Notes: generated from the sequence alone by a model not told the origin. 64,000 bases of DNA from Secundilactobacillus yichangensis (GCF_016861565.1 NZ_BOLK01000003.1:1-64000), one strand, 5' to 3'; numbered from the stretch's first letter, positions 16,718-26,096 are shown. Made by a program: numbers and translations.

Positions 16718-18202
16718 CTAACCGTGCTGAACGATTGCTAAGATAAACATTGCAATAACAGCAATTACCTGAATGATATCAAATAAAAAGTGAGTGAAAA
16801 TTGCTTGCCAAATATTTCTTGAAAAATAATAGATTAAACCAAATAACGCGCCGACACACATGTACGGAATCATCTGAACCAGTTGCCCGTGAAAATTGTT
16901 CCAGTGCACTAAACCGAATGCAACGGAAGAAACGATCAGCATGATCCAAGTTAAAATTCCCCGTCCCCGCCACTGATAAAACAGCGCGTGGCGAAAAATA
17001 ATCTCCTCCGTAAACGGTGCCATCAAAGTAGTTAAACTGGCAACTAAAGCCATTCCCGCTGACTGAATGCTCATGACCGACTGTGAACCGGCACTGGCAA
17101 CACCTACCGCCTGAAGCCCTTGACGAACCAGTGACAAAATAACATAGGCAATTAGAACGCCAGCAATGGCAATTAACAAACCAGCACCAAAATGCTGCTT
17201 AAACCGGTGCCAGTGATCAGCCAGAACATCGCGGTAGAGATAAATTGCCGTGCAAAAACCGGCAAAAAAGATTATATCAACCAGAATGATTCGAATCCAT
17301 TTGCCGGTAAATTCATCCGCAACCAGCGCCCCCAGCCCAAGTTCCGCCAAGGGAATGACGATTGCAATCAACGTTTTACTAGCTGAAACGGATTGCGCCT
17401 GAATCACTGGACGACTCGCACGTGGCCGCTGCTGCAAGTTGAGTTCAGATTGGCTGCCAGTAGATATCACTACCGTAAACCGCTTGGCTTTTAGCAGCCA
17501 GCAACCAATGGCAGCAAAAACCGCCGCGTAAATAAGGCTAGTCCAGACGCTCATCCCCGCCGTGTTGCTCAAGGTCCCAAACGCCAACGCATCAAAGGCA
17601 TCAATGATTCCGTGGGCAATGATTGGCAGCCAAAGACTGCCAGTAACCAAATAAACCGCCGCAAAAAAGAACCCCAGTCCAACGGCTTCAAGCATCTGCA
17701 CCAAAGTCATGGTAACACTGCCGTTTCCCGTGGCGTTAACTAGATGCACTAAACTAAACATTAACCCGCTTAAAAAGGCCGTCATTACTGGTCCAACATG
17801 GTACCGCTGTCGAAGTGCGCTTACCAGTACGCCACGAAAAACGTACTCTTCAAATAGGCCAACTGAAAGTCCTGCCAAAATCGCCATCACTATGTGACCC
17901 GAAGTGAGCCGAAATTCCGGCTTTAGTGTTGAATCACCAACCAAAACAACCAACACCGGTAAAAGCAAAGCCCACTGGTAGCGCATTTTATGACGCCACC
18001 AACTAACCTTAGCTTTAGGATACCAGCGGTTCAACCCCCACCAGCACGCTAAGGCTAATACTTCGGTAATGTATTGAACACCCATTTTTGAAATTGCTGG
18101 CACCGCAACCGAAGTTAAGCGGCCAACAATTGAAGCCAGTGTGAGAACCACGACTGTCATCACTACTGACTCAGCTGATAGTAGTACTGCTCCCCGTTTC
18201 AT
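16718..18202 (-). CDS. Tandem-domain CPBP intramembrane protease
   Basis: A 494-residue membrane protein containing two complete CPBP (Abi/Rce1-type) glutamic protease domains. The first has EExxxR (Glu118, Glu119, Arg123), FSLVH (His153) and His197. The second has the same set at Glu399, Glu400, Arg404, His433 (FGLVHW) and His471. A linker of about 40 polar residues (245-275) joins them. Most CPBP proteins are 200-300 residues with one domain. Relatives take part in bacteriocin self-immunity or prenyl-protein processing; the role here is unknown. It is a monocistronic gene between ccpA and yebC. Confidence 0.85.
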   Translation of the reverse strand: MKRGAVLLSAESVVMTVVVLTLASIVGRLTSVAVPAISKMGVQYITEVLALACWWGLNRWYPKAKVSWWRHKMRYQWALLLPVLVVLVGDSTLKPEFRLTSGHIVMAILAGLSVGLFEEYVFRGVLVSALRQRYHVGPVMTAFLSGLMFSLVHLVNATGNGSVTMTLVQMLEAVGLGFFFAAVYLVTGSLWLPIIAHGIIDAFDALAFGTLSNTAGMSVWTSLIYAAVFAAIGCWLLKAKRFTVVISTGSQSELNLQQRPRASRPVIQAQSVSASKTLIAIVIPLAELGLGALVADEFTGKWIRIILVDIIFFAGFCTAIYLYRDVLADHWHRFKQHFGAGLLIAIAGVLIAYVILSLVRQGLQAVGVASAGSQSVMSIQSAGMALVASLTTLMAPFTEEIIFRHALFYQWRGRGILTWIMLIVSSVAFGLVHWNNFHGQLVQMIPYMCVGALFGLIYYFSRNIWQAIFTHFLFDIIQVIAVIAMFILAIVQHG

Positions 18203-18224
18203 GTGACACCTCCGCCAAAGTTTT

Positions 18225-18283
18225 CAAAAATAGACAGGCTTCCCCCGTTCCTCTAATCGAAAGAACGCGTCAAGCCTGCCTAT
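18225..18283 (-). terminator. Terminator of ccpA
   Basis: ATAGGCAGGCTT and AAGCCTGTCTAT arms (18283-18272 with 18241-18230), with an inner stem, followed by TTTTT on the minus strand. Confidence 0.85.
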
Positions 18284-18300
18284 TGCCCCACCGCAAATGA

Positions 18301-19302
18301 CTAGTGGGTTGATGCCCGTTTCATTAAACCATATGGCAATAAGACAGTCTTATTCTCCACTGGTTCACTGTTCATTAATTTCGTCAGTAACCGCATAGCA
18401 ACGGCACCAATATCATAAAGTGGCTGCGTAATGGACGACATCTTTGGCCGAACCATTTCAGTCAGCTTGGTATCGTTGCTGGTAATGATCTCAAAGTCGT
18501 CTGGGACGCTTAAGCCAGCATCCGTCACACCGTTCATGACACCGGCAGCTAATTCATCATCACCGATAACAGCGGCAGTTGCGTGAACCGACTGAAGTGC
18601 CGGTTGCAACAGTTGACCAGCTTTATAAGAGTAGTCGGTTTCAAAAACCAGCTTCTCATCATAGCGCAAACCAGCCTTCTTCAGAGCTTGCTTGTAGCCC
18701 TTCAGACGGTAATCCCGGTTAATTGGGTAGTCTAAGCTGCCTGATACGAAAGCAACCCGTTCGTTTCCGTGGTCGATCAAGTTCTTGGTTGCTTCTTCCA
18801 CGGCCGCGGTGTAATCGATATTAACACTTGGCATCTGGTCTTGATCATCAACACAGCCTGCCAGAACGATCGGCGTCTTTGCGCGTTCGAATTCTTTGCG
18901 AACCTCATCACTGATATCATTGCCCATAAAGACGATACCATCTACTTGTTTAGCCATTAAGGTGTTTAACACCTGCACTTCTTTACGGCCATTCTCGTCA
19001 GAATTGGTTAAAATAATGTTGTATTTATACATCATGGCGATATCGTCGATGCCTCGTGCCAAGGCAGAAAAGTAAATGTTAGTGACGTCTGGAATAATCA
19101 CACCAACCGTCGTTGTCTTCTTGCTTGCTAAGCCACGAGCCACGGCGTTAGGACGATAGTCCAAGCGTTCGATTACGTCTAAAACTTTTTTCCGAGTCGC
19201 CGGTTTGACGTTGGGATTCCCGTTAACCACTCTTGATACAGTGGCCATCGACACATCGGCTTCACGGGCGACGTCATAAATTGTTACAGTCTGTTTATCC
19301 AT
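18301..19302 (-). CDS. ccpA: Catabolite control protein A
   Basis: A 333-residue LacI/GalR regulator. The helix-turn-helix and hinge ([20 protein letters not shown], then [21 protein letters not shown]) and the periplasmic-binding-like core match CcpA, the global carbon regulator that binds cre sites with HPr-Ser46-P. It is divergent from pepQ, an arrangement conserved in lactobacilli. A perfect cre lies over its own start site (19393-19406), so autoregulation is likely. The ptsH gene for its corepressor lies at 45148-45414. Confidence 0.95.
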   Translation of the reverse strand: MDKQTVTIYDVAREADVSMATVSRVVNGNPNVKPATRKKVLDVIERLDYRPNAVARGLASKKTTTVGVIIPDVTNIYFSALARGIDDIAMMYKYNIILTNSDENGRKEVQVLNTLMAKQVDGIVFMGNDISDEVRKEFERAKTPIVLAGCVDDQDQMPSVNIDYTAAVEEATKNLIDHGNERVAFVSGSLDYPINRDYRLKGYKQALKKAGLRYDEKLVFETDYSYKAGQLLQPALQSVHATAAVIGDDELAAGVMNGVTDAGLSVPDDFEIITSNDTKLTEMVRPKMSSITQPLYDIGAVAMRLLTKLMNSEPVENKTVLLPYGLMKRASTH

Positions 19303-19392
19303 TGCGATAGCCCTTTCTTTATTGGTTTAATTCGTTTTCATTGATTTTCAATAACTAATCAAATATATCAGATATATTTTCAGAAATCAAAT

Positions 19393-19406
19393 TGAAAACG
19401 TTTTCA
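19393..19406. promoter_or_regulatory. cre site (CcpA operator)
   Basis: TGAAAACGTTTTCA is a perfect palindrome that fits the cre consensus TGWAARCGYTWNCA at every position. It begins about 5 bp after the ccpA -10 and so covers the transcription start. Confidence 0.9.
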
Positions 19407-19411
19407 ACTTG

Positions 19412-19440
19412 ATAATACACTCTTCTAAAATACTTTTCAA
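19412..19440 (-). promoter_or_regulatory. ccpA promoter
   Basis: TTGAAA (19440-19435) and TATTAT (19417-19412) are 17 bp apart on the minus strand, with the cre immediately downstream. The remainder of the 438 bp between ccpA and pepQ is AT-rich with no gene visible. Confidence 0.8.
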
Positions 19441-19704
19441 GACCACAATTTATGTTCTAACCACCTAATGGCGTACAATAAGCAAGCACCCGCTTGTTTG
19501 ACTATTCAACTAGTTTCTGAAAATCACCGCTATCATAGGCTTTATAAACAAGCTATGAAGCAATAAGCTAATTTTGTTTTCTTTCATTATCCCGTATTAG
19601 ACAATTTTTTCAACTATTTTTTCACCTAGACCATTTTCTTCAACTATTCCCGGCTTGAATGAAGGCGTCATTTTAAACTCCAAATTCATCCGCTCAAGTT
19701 AACA

Positions 19705-19713
19705 TGATATAAT
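19705..19713 (+). promoter_or_regulatory. pepQ promoter, extended -10
   Basis: TGATATAAT is a consensus -10 with the TGn extension, about 30 bp before the pepQ start; the -35 region is poor, as is common for extended -10 promoters. Confidence 0.65.
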
Positions 19714-19741
19714 GAATACATTCTAATTCGAGGTGATTATC

Positions 19742-20842
19742 TTGTCAAAATTACAACGGGTCCAAGAGTGGACTGAACAGCGTCATGCCAACTTTACCTA
19801 CATCAGTGATCCAGCAACGATCGAGTATTTAACCGGCTTTTACAGTGACCCCATTGAACGGGTGCTGGCCCTGATTGTTTTTCCTGACCAGGAGCCTTTC
19901 ATGTTTGCGCCAGCACTGGAAGTTGAAGCAATTAAAGAAACCGGCTTTTCATTTCCTGTATACGGTTACTTAGACCATGAAAATCCGTGGCAAATGATTG
20001 CAGACAACGTGAAAAGGCGTGTTTCCCGACCAACTGAAATTGGGTTGGAAAAAAATCAGCTTTCAGTTGACCGACTTGAACACCTGCAGCAGGTCTTTCC
20101 TGACGCCCGTTTTACTCAGGATATCACCCCTTTCATCAACCAATTGCGCGTTATTAAAACGGCTGACGAGATTGAAAAATTGAACGTGGCTGGTAAATGG
20201 GCCGATTTCGCCTTTGAAAAGGGGTTTGCAGCAGTTCAAGCCGGCCGGACCGAACAGCAGGTCGTCGCCGAATTACAGTACGCCTTGATGAAAGAAGGTA
20301 TCATGCAAATGAGCTTTGATACCCTCGTTCAGGCTGGCGCCCATGCCGCTGAACCTCACGGTGCCACTAACGCCACTAAGTTTAAGGATAACGAACTCAT
20401 TTTATTTGACCTGGGAACCGTTTGGCAAGGCTACATCTCCGATGCTTCCCGAACCGTTGCGCTAGGCAAGCCAACTGACAAACAGCTGGATATTTATCAG
20501 GTCTGTCTGGAGGCACAGTTAACTGCTCAAGCAGCAGCTAAACCCGGGATTACAGCTGCGCAACTGGATAAAGTTGCACGTGATATTATTGCCAAAGCCG
20601 GTTACGGCGAATACTTCATTCACCGGCTTGGCCACGGAATGGGCATGAGCGAACACGAATTCCCATCCATCATGGAAGGCAACGACATGGTCCTTCAGCC
20701 CGGCATGTGCTTCTCGATTGAACCTGGGATCTATATTCCTGGCGTTGCCGGTGTCCGAATCGAAGATTGTGTTCACATTACCGAAACTGGCTGCGAACCA
20801 TTTACCCATACCTCAAAAGAACTCACTTACGTTGGCAAATAA
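19742..20842 (+). CDS. pepQ: Xaa-Pro dipeptidase PepQ
   Basis: A 366-residue M24 metallopeptidase that releases proline from Xaa-Pro dipeptides. The five metal ligands appear in FDLGTVW...DASRT, HRLGHGMGMSEHE, the Glu of SIEPGIY, and Glu of VRIEDCV. The start is TTG 19742 with GAGGTGAT 5 nt upstream; the frame itself opens at GTG 19733, which lies inside that site. It is transcribed divergently from ccpA and ends at a bidirectional terminator. Confidence 0.94.
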   Translation: MSKLQRVQEWTEQRHANFTYISDPATIEYLTGFYSDPIERVLALIVFPDQEPFMFAPALEVEAIKETGFSFPVYGYLDHENPWQMIADNVKRRVSRPTEIGLEKNQLSVDRLEHLQQVFPDARFTQDITPFINQLRVIKTADEIEKLNVAGKWADFAFEKGFAAVQAGRTEQQVVAELQYALMKEGIMQMSFDTLVQAGAHAAEPHGATNATKFKDNELILFDLGTVWQGYISDASRTVALGKPTDKQLDIYQVCLEAQLTAQAAAKPGITAAQLDKVARDIIAKAGYGEYFIHRLGHGMGMSEHEFPSIMEGNDMVLQPGMCFSIEPGIYIPGVAGVRIEDCVHITETGCEPFTHTSKELTYVGK

Positions 20843-20853
20843 ATCACAAACAC

Positions 20854-20896
20854 AAAGAAGCAGCCTGCTCATCATTCGATGATAGGCTGCTTCTTT
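20854..20896. terminator. Bidirectional terminator between pepQ and the YtxH gene
   Basis: AAAGAAGCAGCCT pairs perfectly with AGGCTGCTTCTTT around a 17-nt loop. Confidence 0.92.
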
Positions 20897-20913
20897 GTCA
20901 TGTCACTGTTTAA

Positions 20914-21375
20914 TTAATCTTCTTTAGAATCATCTGAATCAGTGTCATCCTGGTGATCATTCTCTGGCTCAGCCGTTTCATCGGCAACGTCGGCTCCACC
21001 AAAGGTCTCTTCACTATTCAACACAATATCATCTGAGTCATCATCAGCAGATGTCGAAACGTCCGCTAATTCCGAACGAAGTGAATCGTCGTCATCCGTA
21101 GCAGGGCTCAAATGCGTATCGCCAAACTGGCTAGCAGCATTCTTGACCTTTTCACTGACGGCTTGAGATTGATCAGAGAAAGTATCCTTAAAGTCGTCCC
21201 AAGCGTCGCTGGCATAAAAGGCATAGTCAACGGCTCGGTCTTTAGCAATATCCATCTTCTCTTGCAGGTCAGCCTTTAATTCCGCTTTATCCTCATCGCT
21301 TAAACGATTGTAAGCAACATGAGCTGCAGCGGCCCCAGCAACTAACCCGACAAAAAAGCCTAACTTCTTTCCCAT
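20914..21375 (-). CDS. YtxH domain-containing protein
   Basis: A 153-residue protein with an N-terminal glycine/alanine-rich hydrophobic helix (GFFVGLVAGAAAAHVAYN), a charged helical YtxH region up to about residue 85, and a strongly acidic Asp/Ser/Glu tail. Members are stress-associated membrane proteins of unknown biochemical function. It lies 23 bp after the DUF948 gene, a pairing also found as ytxG-ytxH in Bacillus. Confidence 0.8.
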   Translation of the reverse strand: MGKKLGFFVGLVAGAAAAHVAYNRLSDEDKAELKADLQEKMDIAKDRAVDYAFYASDAWDDFKDTFSDQSQAVSEKVKNAASQFGDTHLSPATDDDDSLRSELADVSTSADDDSDDIVLNSEETFGGADVADETAEPENDHQDDTDSDDSKED

Positions 21376-21398
21376 AAGTCAAAAACTCCTTTCAATCA

Positions 21399-21803
21399 TC
21401 AATCCTTGTTTTTACGACCACGATACGCGTTGAAAACCGACTCGCCTAACTTAGCAAACAAACTGGTCGTCGCCGTTTTCTTAGCGGTTGATTTAACCTT
21501 ACCCGTTAAATCATGTGTAGCTGAATTCAGTTCAGAAACACTAGTTCCCAAATCAGCAGCTGCCTTGAAGACTGGATCAATCGTAGCGACCTTATGATTC
21601 ACGTCATCCAATAACGTATTGGCGTTTGCCAAAATATCTTCCGCGTGCTTGCTGATCACGTCCAAGTCTTCGGTCATGGTCTTGACGCTTTTATTAACCT
21701 CACTAAGGGTGCGCACCATCTTCATTAAGAAGGCGCCGATAAAGAATACTAGAATTAAAAATGCGATGGCGGCAATCAATCCTGCCATTTGTCCTGCTGT
21801 CAC
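21399..21803 (-). CDS. DUF948 (YtxG-like) membrane protein
   Basis: A 134-residue protein with one N-terminal TM helix (about residues 6-30) and a long coiled-coil-like helix containing LLDDVNHKVATIDPVF, followed by a short basic tail. This is the DUF948 pattern. It is co-transcribed with the YtxH gene; together they look like an envelope-stress pair, though no mechanism is established. Confidence 0.83.
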   Translation of the reverse strand: MTAGQMAGLIAAIAFLILVFFIGAFLMKMVRTLSEVNKSVKTMTEDLDVISKHAEDILANANTLLDDVNHKVATIDPVFKAAADLGTSVSELNSATHDLTGKVKSTAKKTATTSLFAKLGESVFNAYRGRKNKD

Positions 21804-21946
21804 TGTACCCCTCCTTACTTTTTGCTGTTAGATTAAGAATAGCATTGCGGGTACGCTGACGCAATATAAAACCCCGCATAACCACTGCTTTTTTCCCACT
21901 TAATCTGTTACACTAATTGGTGAAACTACTGCAAGGAGAAAACACT

Positions 21947-22798
21947 ATGATATTAACCAGCAACCTTTCCCGGTTCATCCAGCACTTCGATTGGCAGCAC
22001 ATCGGCGAGCAAATCGCAACAACCCTCTTTCAGCTCCTGCTCGTCTCCATTGGACTGCTGCTCGTTAATTGGGTCGGTAAAAAAATCATCCGCCATTTAT
22101 TCAAACGCTACAAAAAAAATAAGTTTATTGAAGGAACAGCTAATCGGGTAGACACCATCTTTACCCTGGTAATGAACATCTTTCAGTATACGGTGATCTT
22201 CTTTTGGGTTTACGCCCTGCTCTCATTCATGGGCGTCCCAGTTGGCACGTTAATAGCCGGTGCCGGCATCTTTAGTTTAGCCCTTGGTCTTGGCGCACAA
22301 GGCTTCGTCTCCGACATTGTCACCGGTGCCTTCATCCTGATGGAAGACCAGATCAACGTTGGTGATGCCGTCAAGATCGGTGAAGTAGAGGGGACGGTTT
22401 CTGCAGTGGGGATTCGCACCACTCAGGTGATTAGTGCTGACGGTACTCTGAACTTCATCCCCAACCGCAACATTACCATCGTCAGTAATAAGTCCCGCCA
22501 CGAAATGCGCGCACTGGTACAGATTCCAATTTTTCCAGACTCACCCATCGACCAAATCAATCACATTATTGAATCCGTCAACCAAACTGTTCCAGCTCAT
22601 TTTCCAACAATCACTCAAGCCCCCACTAATATGGGCACCGTGCCACTGGCAAACGGGCAAGTGGTGATTCAAGTCGTCACTTTCACGCAGCCGGGTGAAC
22701 AGTTCGCGGTTCAGCATGAGCTGTTGTCCGCTTACCTGAAAGCCATCAATGACGCTGATATTGAGCTGCCTACCATTTATCACAACGAATCCAAATAG
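21947..22798 (+). CDS. Small-conductance mechanosensitive channel, MscS family
   Basis: A 283-residue MscS-type channel. Three TM segments are followed by the pore helix and LGAQGFVSDIVTGAFILMEDQINVGD, the family signature leading into the beta domain. It releases solutes on hypo-osmotic shock. The start is ATG 21947 with AAGGAG 8 nt upstream; the frame runs back to TTG 21917. It is a monocistronic gene facing cbpB across a shared terminator. Confidence 0.92.
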   Translation: MILTSNLSRFIQHFDWQHIGEQIATTLFQLLLVSIGLLLVNWVGKKIIRHLFKRYKKNKFIEGTANRVDTIFTLVMNIFQYTVIFFWVYALLSFMGVPVGTLIAGAGIFSLALGLGAQGFVSDIVTGAFILMEDQINVGDAVKIGEVEGTVSAVGIRTTQVISADGTLNFIPNRNITIVSNKSRHEMRALVQIPIFPDSPIDQINHIIESVNQTVPAHFPTITQAPTNMGTVPLANGQVVIQVVTFTQPGEQFAVQHELLSAYLKAINDADIELPTIYHNESK

Positions 22799-22810
22799 CG
22801 TTTACGCTAA

Positions 22811-22854
22811 AACAGCCGAAAGTAGTGAAATAATCACTTCTTTCGGCTGTTTTT
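22811..22854. terminator. Bidirectional terminator between mscS and cbpB
   Basis: A long stem, ACAGCCGAAAG.../...CTTTCGGCTGT, with A and T runs on both sides. Confidence 0.92.
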
Positions 22855-22864
22855 ATGAGGCTTT

Positions 22865-23359
22865 TTAACATTTACCGTTATTCTCCACGGCGTCAAGCCG
22901 GGGTTGAACATCGTACTGTTCCGAAAAATTATGGGCAAGGTAATTGATCCGTTTTAACAACTCACGCCGGGTAATGATACCGGTGAACGTTTTTTCGTCT
23001 GAAACCACCGGAATGAAGTTATCATCGATTAATAGATGCATAATTTCGTCCAGGTCAGTTGGATCTTCGATGGAGCGAAAATCAGTCTGCATCACGTCTT
23101 CAACGGTCAGTCGACGTAAATTTTCCGAGGCAACGTGATCCGTATCCAGCATGTGTTCCGTAATCATTGACAACGAAACGAGGCCGCAAAGATGCTGATC
23201 ATTGTCCAGCACCGGTACTTTGGAATAACCGACTTTTGTCAGCACCAAAAAGGCGTGGTAGCAGTCGTTTTTTATCATCACATTGGCAACCAGATTGGCT
23301 GGAATGATGAGGTTGTCATGATCGGCCATAATCATCTTTCTAATTGGTCCATTAATCAT
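22865..23359 (-). CDS. cbpB: CBS-domain protein CbpB (DarB-like)
   Basis: A 164-residue protein made of two CBS motifs (about residues 20-75 and 85-145, the latter ending FTGIITRRELLKRIN). It matches the CbpB/DarB (YkuL) family, which binds cyclic di-AMP and in Bacillus modulates (p)ppGpp synthesis and pyruvate carboxylase. The ligand here is inferred. It lies 22 bp after the YfcE gene and probably belongs to the racE-rdgB-YfcE operon. The start ATG 23359 has only a distant AAAGG; ATG 23335 or 23329 are alternatives. Confidence 0.8.
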   Translation of the reverse strand: MINGPIRKMIMADHDNLIIPANLVANVMIKNDCYHAFLVLTKVGYSKVPVLDNDQHLCGLVSLSMITEHMLDTDHVASENLRRLTVEDVMQTDFRSIEDPTDLDEIMHLLIDDNFIPVVSDEKTFTGIITRRELLKRINYLAHNFSEQYDVQPRLDAVENNGKC

Positions 23360-23381
23360 TCGTCGAACTCACTTAACCTTT

Positions 23382-23900
23382 CTAGCGTTCAAATCGCTGA
23401 TGAAGCTGATCAATTTGATTTAACTTTCGATCGTAAAAATCAACGGTCATTTGTGCTGGCTGAACTTCAATGATGGCAAAAGTCCCGCCGATAGAGGCAT
23501 ACTCCCCTCGTGGCAGTGAGATGCTTCCCGGGTTCACGTAGAGCCGTCCCTGCGACATTTCAGCCGCTAACTGATGAGTATGCCCAAACAACACTACGGA
23601 AGCACCAATTTCACGGGCCTTTAAGTCCAATCTAGTTAAACTCATGCTCACATCGTAGAGGTGCCCATGAGTCATAAAAATTTTAGTGTCAGCAACTTTT
23701 AGTTGCAGCTCATTTGGAAAATCTGGTCCAAAGTCATTGTTGCCTTTAACAACGTTAACTCCTTTAAAGAGCGGATCATCCTTAGTCATTTCCGAATCAC
23801 CGCAATGAAAAATCGCATCAACTTGACTGCGGTATGCCTCGAAAACGGTTTGTAAAATTTGGCGATCACCGTGATTATCGCTGATAGCTAAAATTTTCAT
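23382..23900 (-). CDS. YfcE/MJ0936-type metallophosphodiesterase
   Basis: A 172-residue single-domain phosphodiesterase starting MKILAISDNHGDRQ, with FHCGDSE, KGNND, THGH and LFGHTHQ metal ligands. Homologues hydrolyse model phosphodiesters; natural substrate unknown. Start ATG 23900 has GGGAGG 6 nt upstream and lies 1 bp past the rdgB stop, an arrangement (rdgB then yfcE, like B. subtilis ysnA-ysnB) common in Firmicutes. Confidence 0.88.
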   Translation of the reverse strand: MKILAISDNHGDRQILQTVFEAYRSQVDAIFHCGDSEMTKDDPLFKGVNVVKGNNDFGPDFPNELQLKVADTKIFMTHGHLYDVSMSLTRLDLKAREIGASVVLFGHTHQLAAEMSQGRLYVNPGSISLPRGEYASIGGTFAIIEVQPAQMTVDFYDRKLNQIDQLHQRFER

Positions 23901-23901
23901 C

Positions 23902-24504
23902 CTAAGCCTCCCACCAATTATCAAACTGAGTCATCATTTTCCTGGTAGCACGTCCGCGGTGGCTAATTGAATTCTTCTCATCGTCACTCATTTCTGCCAT
24001 GGTTTTACCCTTTGAAGCAATGTAAAACAGCGGATCATAACCAAAACCGTTCTCGCCACGAGGAGCCTTTAAAATCTCACCGTGGACTTCACCATCCACC
24101 ACTAACTTTGAACCATTCGGCTTAAGTAAAACTAAAGTGGTGTGAAAAACAGCCTGCCGCTGATTCGCTGGAACATTTTTCAGGTTGAAGAGCAGCTTGG
24201 CATTATTGGCAGCATCGTCATGATCACCGGCATACCGGGCGGAATAAATCCCCGGTTCACCATTTAACGCGGCAACTTCTAAACCGGAATCATCCGCCAA
24301 AACTGGTAATTGTGTATGATCCGCAATGGCTTTAGCCTTAAGCGTGGCATTTTCCTCAAAGGTAGAACCGGTTTCGGCAATTTCACCAACATCGGGATAA
24401 TCCGCTAGGGTCTTGATCGTGATTCCCTTCGGTGCCAGCATTTCAGCAAACTCCCGGGCTTTGCCCTGATTACGGGTTGCAATCACTAATGTGTTAGGCT
24501 TCAT
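23902..24504 (-). CDS. rdgB: XTP/dITP diphosphatase (RdgB/HAM1)
   Basis: A 200-residue Ham1-family enzyme that removes non-canonical purine nucleotides (dITP, XTP) to monophosphates. The N-terminal VIATRNQGKAREF, central VLADDSGLEV and C-terminal SHRGRA motifs are intact. It overlaps racE by 11 bp, consistent with the usual racE-rdgB pairing. Confidence 0.95.
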   Translation of the reverse strand: MKPNTLVIATRNQGKAREFAEMLAPKGITIKTLADYPDVGEIAETGSTFEENATLKAKAIADHTQLPVLADDSGLEVAALNGEPGIYSARYAGDHDDAANNAKLLFNLKNVPANQRQAVFHTTLVLLKPNGSKLVVDGEVHGEILKAPRGENGFGYDPLFYIASKGKTMAEMSDDEKNSISHRGRATRKMMTQFDNWWEA

Positions 24505-25345
24505 AACTCGTCTCCTTTGACGCTAAATCACCATACTGCTTTAAGTGTTCAACTGGTACGTGGGTGACGTCTAAATCAGGCACCTGCAACCAGTCCTTTC
24601 CAATGGCAGTAAACCCATCAATATCACCGGTGGTATAAAACTTGGGCTGTTCGGCCTCACTGTCAGTGTTTAGCAAATGCTGTTCGCTTAACAGCTGCTT
24701 AATGACGCTCACAGTTTCAACGCCGGAATCCACTAACGTAACGTCTGGTCCCATGGCTGCCTGAATCGAATCAGCCAGTAACGGAAAGTGGGTACACCCT
24801 AAAATCAGGGTGTCCACTGGGTGCGTTTTAAAGTACCGCAACTGGTCTGCAACAAGCTGGTTCGTCTGTTCATCGTGATACTTGTCAGCTTCTACCACCG
24901 TCACAAACTCGGGGCAAGCTAGACCCTCAATCGAAGCATTTGGAGATAAGTTACTAATCGCCCGCTGGTAGGCGTGACTCTTAATCGTTCCTTCAGTGGC
25001 AATAACACCGATATGCTGGCCAGTTGAGACTCTAACTGCTGTCTGACTGCCAGAATCGATGACGCCGACTACCGGAATCGATAATTTTGCTTGCAGAATC
25101 GGTAACGCTGCTGCTGTAGCAGTATTACAGGCAAGCACCAGTGCTTTGATGTGCTGGTCCAATAAGAAGCCCGCAATTTGCTGTACAAAGTGGGCTACTT
25201 CTTCAGTTGGGCGTGGCCCGTAAGGTAGACGCGCCTGATCGCCTAAGAAGACAATTGATTCGTTTGGAAGTTGTTTGAGCGCTTCTTTAACAACGGTTAG
25301 ACCGCCAACACCGGAATCTAAAAAACCAATCGGTTGAGATGTCAT
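24494..25345 (-). CDS. racE: Glutamate racemase
   Basis: A 283-residue cofactor-independent racemase giving D-glutamate for peptidoglycan. IGFLDSGVGGLTV and both catalytic cysteines are visible (LVLACNTATAAAL and LILGCTHFPLL). The start is ATG 25345 after GGGAG; a GTG codon precedes it. It is the first gene of the racE-rdgB-YfcE-(cbpB) operon and divergent from yslB. Confidence 0.95.
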   Translation of the reverse strand: MTSQPIGFLDSGVGGLTVVKEALKQLPNESIVFLGDQARLPYGPRPTEEVAHFVQQIAGFLLDQHIKALVLACNTATAAALPILQAKLSIPVVGVIDSGSQTAVRVSTGQHIGVIATEGTIKSHAYQRAISNLSPNASIEGLACPEFVTVVEADKYHDEQTNQLVADQLRYFKTHPVDTLILGCTHFPLLADSIQAAMGPDVTLVDSGVETVSVIKQLLSEQHLLNTDSEAEQPKFYTTGDIDGFTAIGKDWLQVPDLDVTHVPVEHLKQYGDLASKETSYEA

Positions 25346-25505
25346 CACAATCTCCCTTTCAAATAGATCTTGAAACTATATTATTATCCTTTTTATCACC
25401 GGAAGCAAGAATTCCCAGTTTTTTTTAAGTTATACTAATTTTCTTGCAATTCAAGCGCAATCCATTGTAATCTTAGTGTAATAGAAAAGTGAATGGAGAT
25501 CCCTC

Positions 25506-26000
25506 ATGAATAATCAGATTTACGCACACTATCTTTCAGATCCTGAAAGCGCCCCACTGTTTGGTAAAGCCCTCATCAGAGACGTCGTGTTAAACGACCT
25601 ATTAGGCACAGATGCCGGCAGCATTGCCTATTGGGAAGGCAAACAGTTGGCAAGACGATTCACTTTAGGCAGTATTCAAGACCTCGTCCGTTTTTTCCAG
25701 CAAGCTGACTTGGGCGATTTAATGCTGCAGAAGCAAACGGCTAAAGAATGGCAATTTACACTCAGCGGCAAACCGGTCACTACTCGGCTTTCGTTGCAGC
25801 CCGACGCAACCTTCTCCTTGGAAGCCGGCTTTCTGGCACAAACTGCTCAGCAAATGGTCGGTGTCGTTGCTGAAACTGAAATGGGTGAAAAGCCTAAACG
25901 CGCCGAAGGCATCAGCCTTATCGTTCATCTCGATCCCAAAGATGCTATTTCGGACCCGACGGAATTGAATCCAATGAAAATCATCGATCCCACTAATTAA
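25506..26000 (+). CDS. YslB-like DUF2507 protein
   Basis: A 164-residue protein with the DUF2507 fold signature (LFGKALIRDVVLNDLLG, IAYWEGKQLAR, EAGFLAQTAQQ). The V4R-like core may bind small molecules, but the function is unknown. ATG follows TGGAGAT. Its position divergent from racE is conserved in several bacilli, and the gene is monocistronic. Confidence 0.85.
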   Translation: MNNQIYAHYLSDPESAPLFGKALIRDVVLNDLLGTDAGSIAYWEGKQLARRFTLGSIQDLVRFFQQADLGDLMLQKQTAKEWQFTLSGKPVTTRLSLQPDATFSLEAGFLAQTAQQMVGVVAETEMGEKPKRAEGISLIVHLDPKDAISDPTELNPMKIIDPTN

Positions 26001-26055
26001 TGTTAATCAACGGCTTCTAAACACGTAACAACTCAGATTTTAACTATCTATTACA

Positions 26056-26096
26056 AAATAAACGCCATCCCAAATTTATCGGGATGGCGTTTATTT
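26056..26096. terminator. Bidirectional terminator between yslB and trxA
   Basis: A perfect 16-bp inverted repeat, AAATAAACGCCATCCC with its complement at 26081-26096. Confidence 0.95.

Noticed and set aside
24494-25345. Possible second racemase or aspartate racemase instead of glutamate racemase
   Set aside because: Both cysteine motifs and length match MurI/RacE, and the rdgB neighbour is typical.
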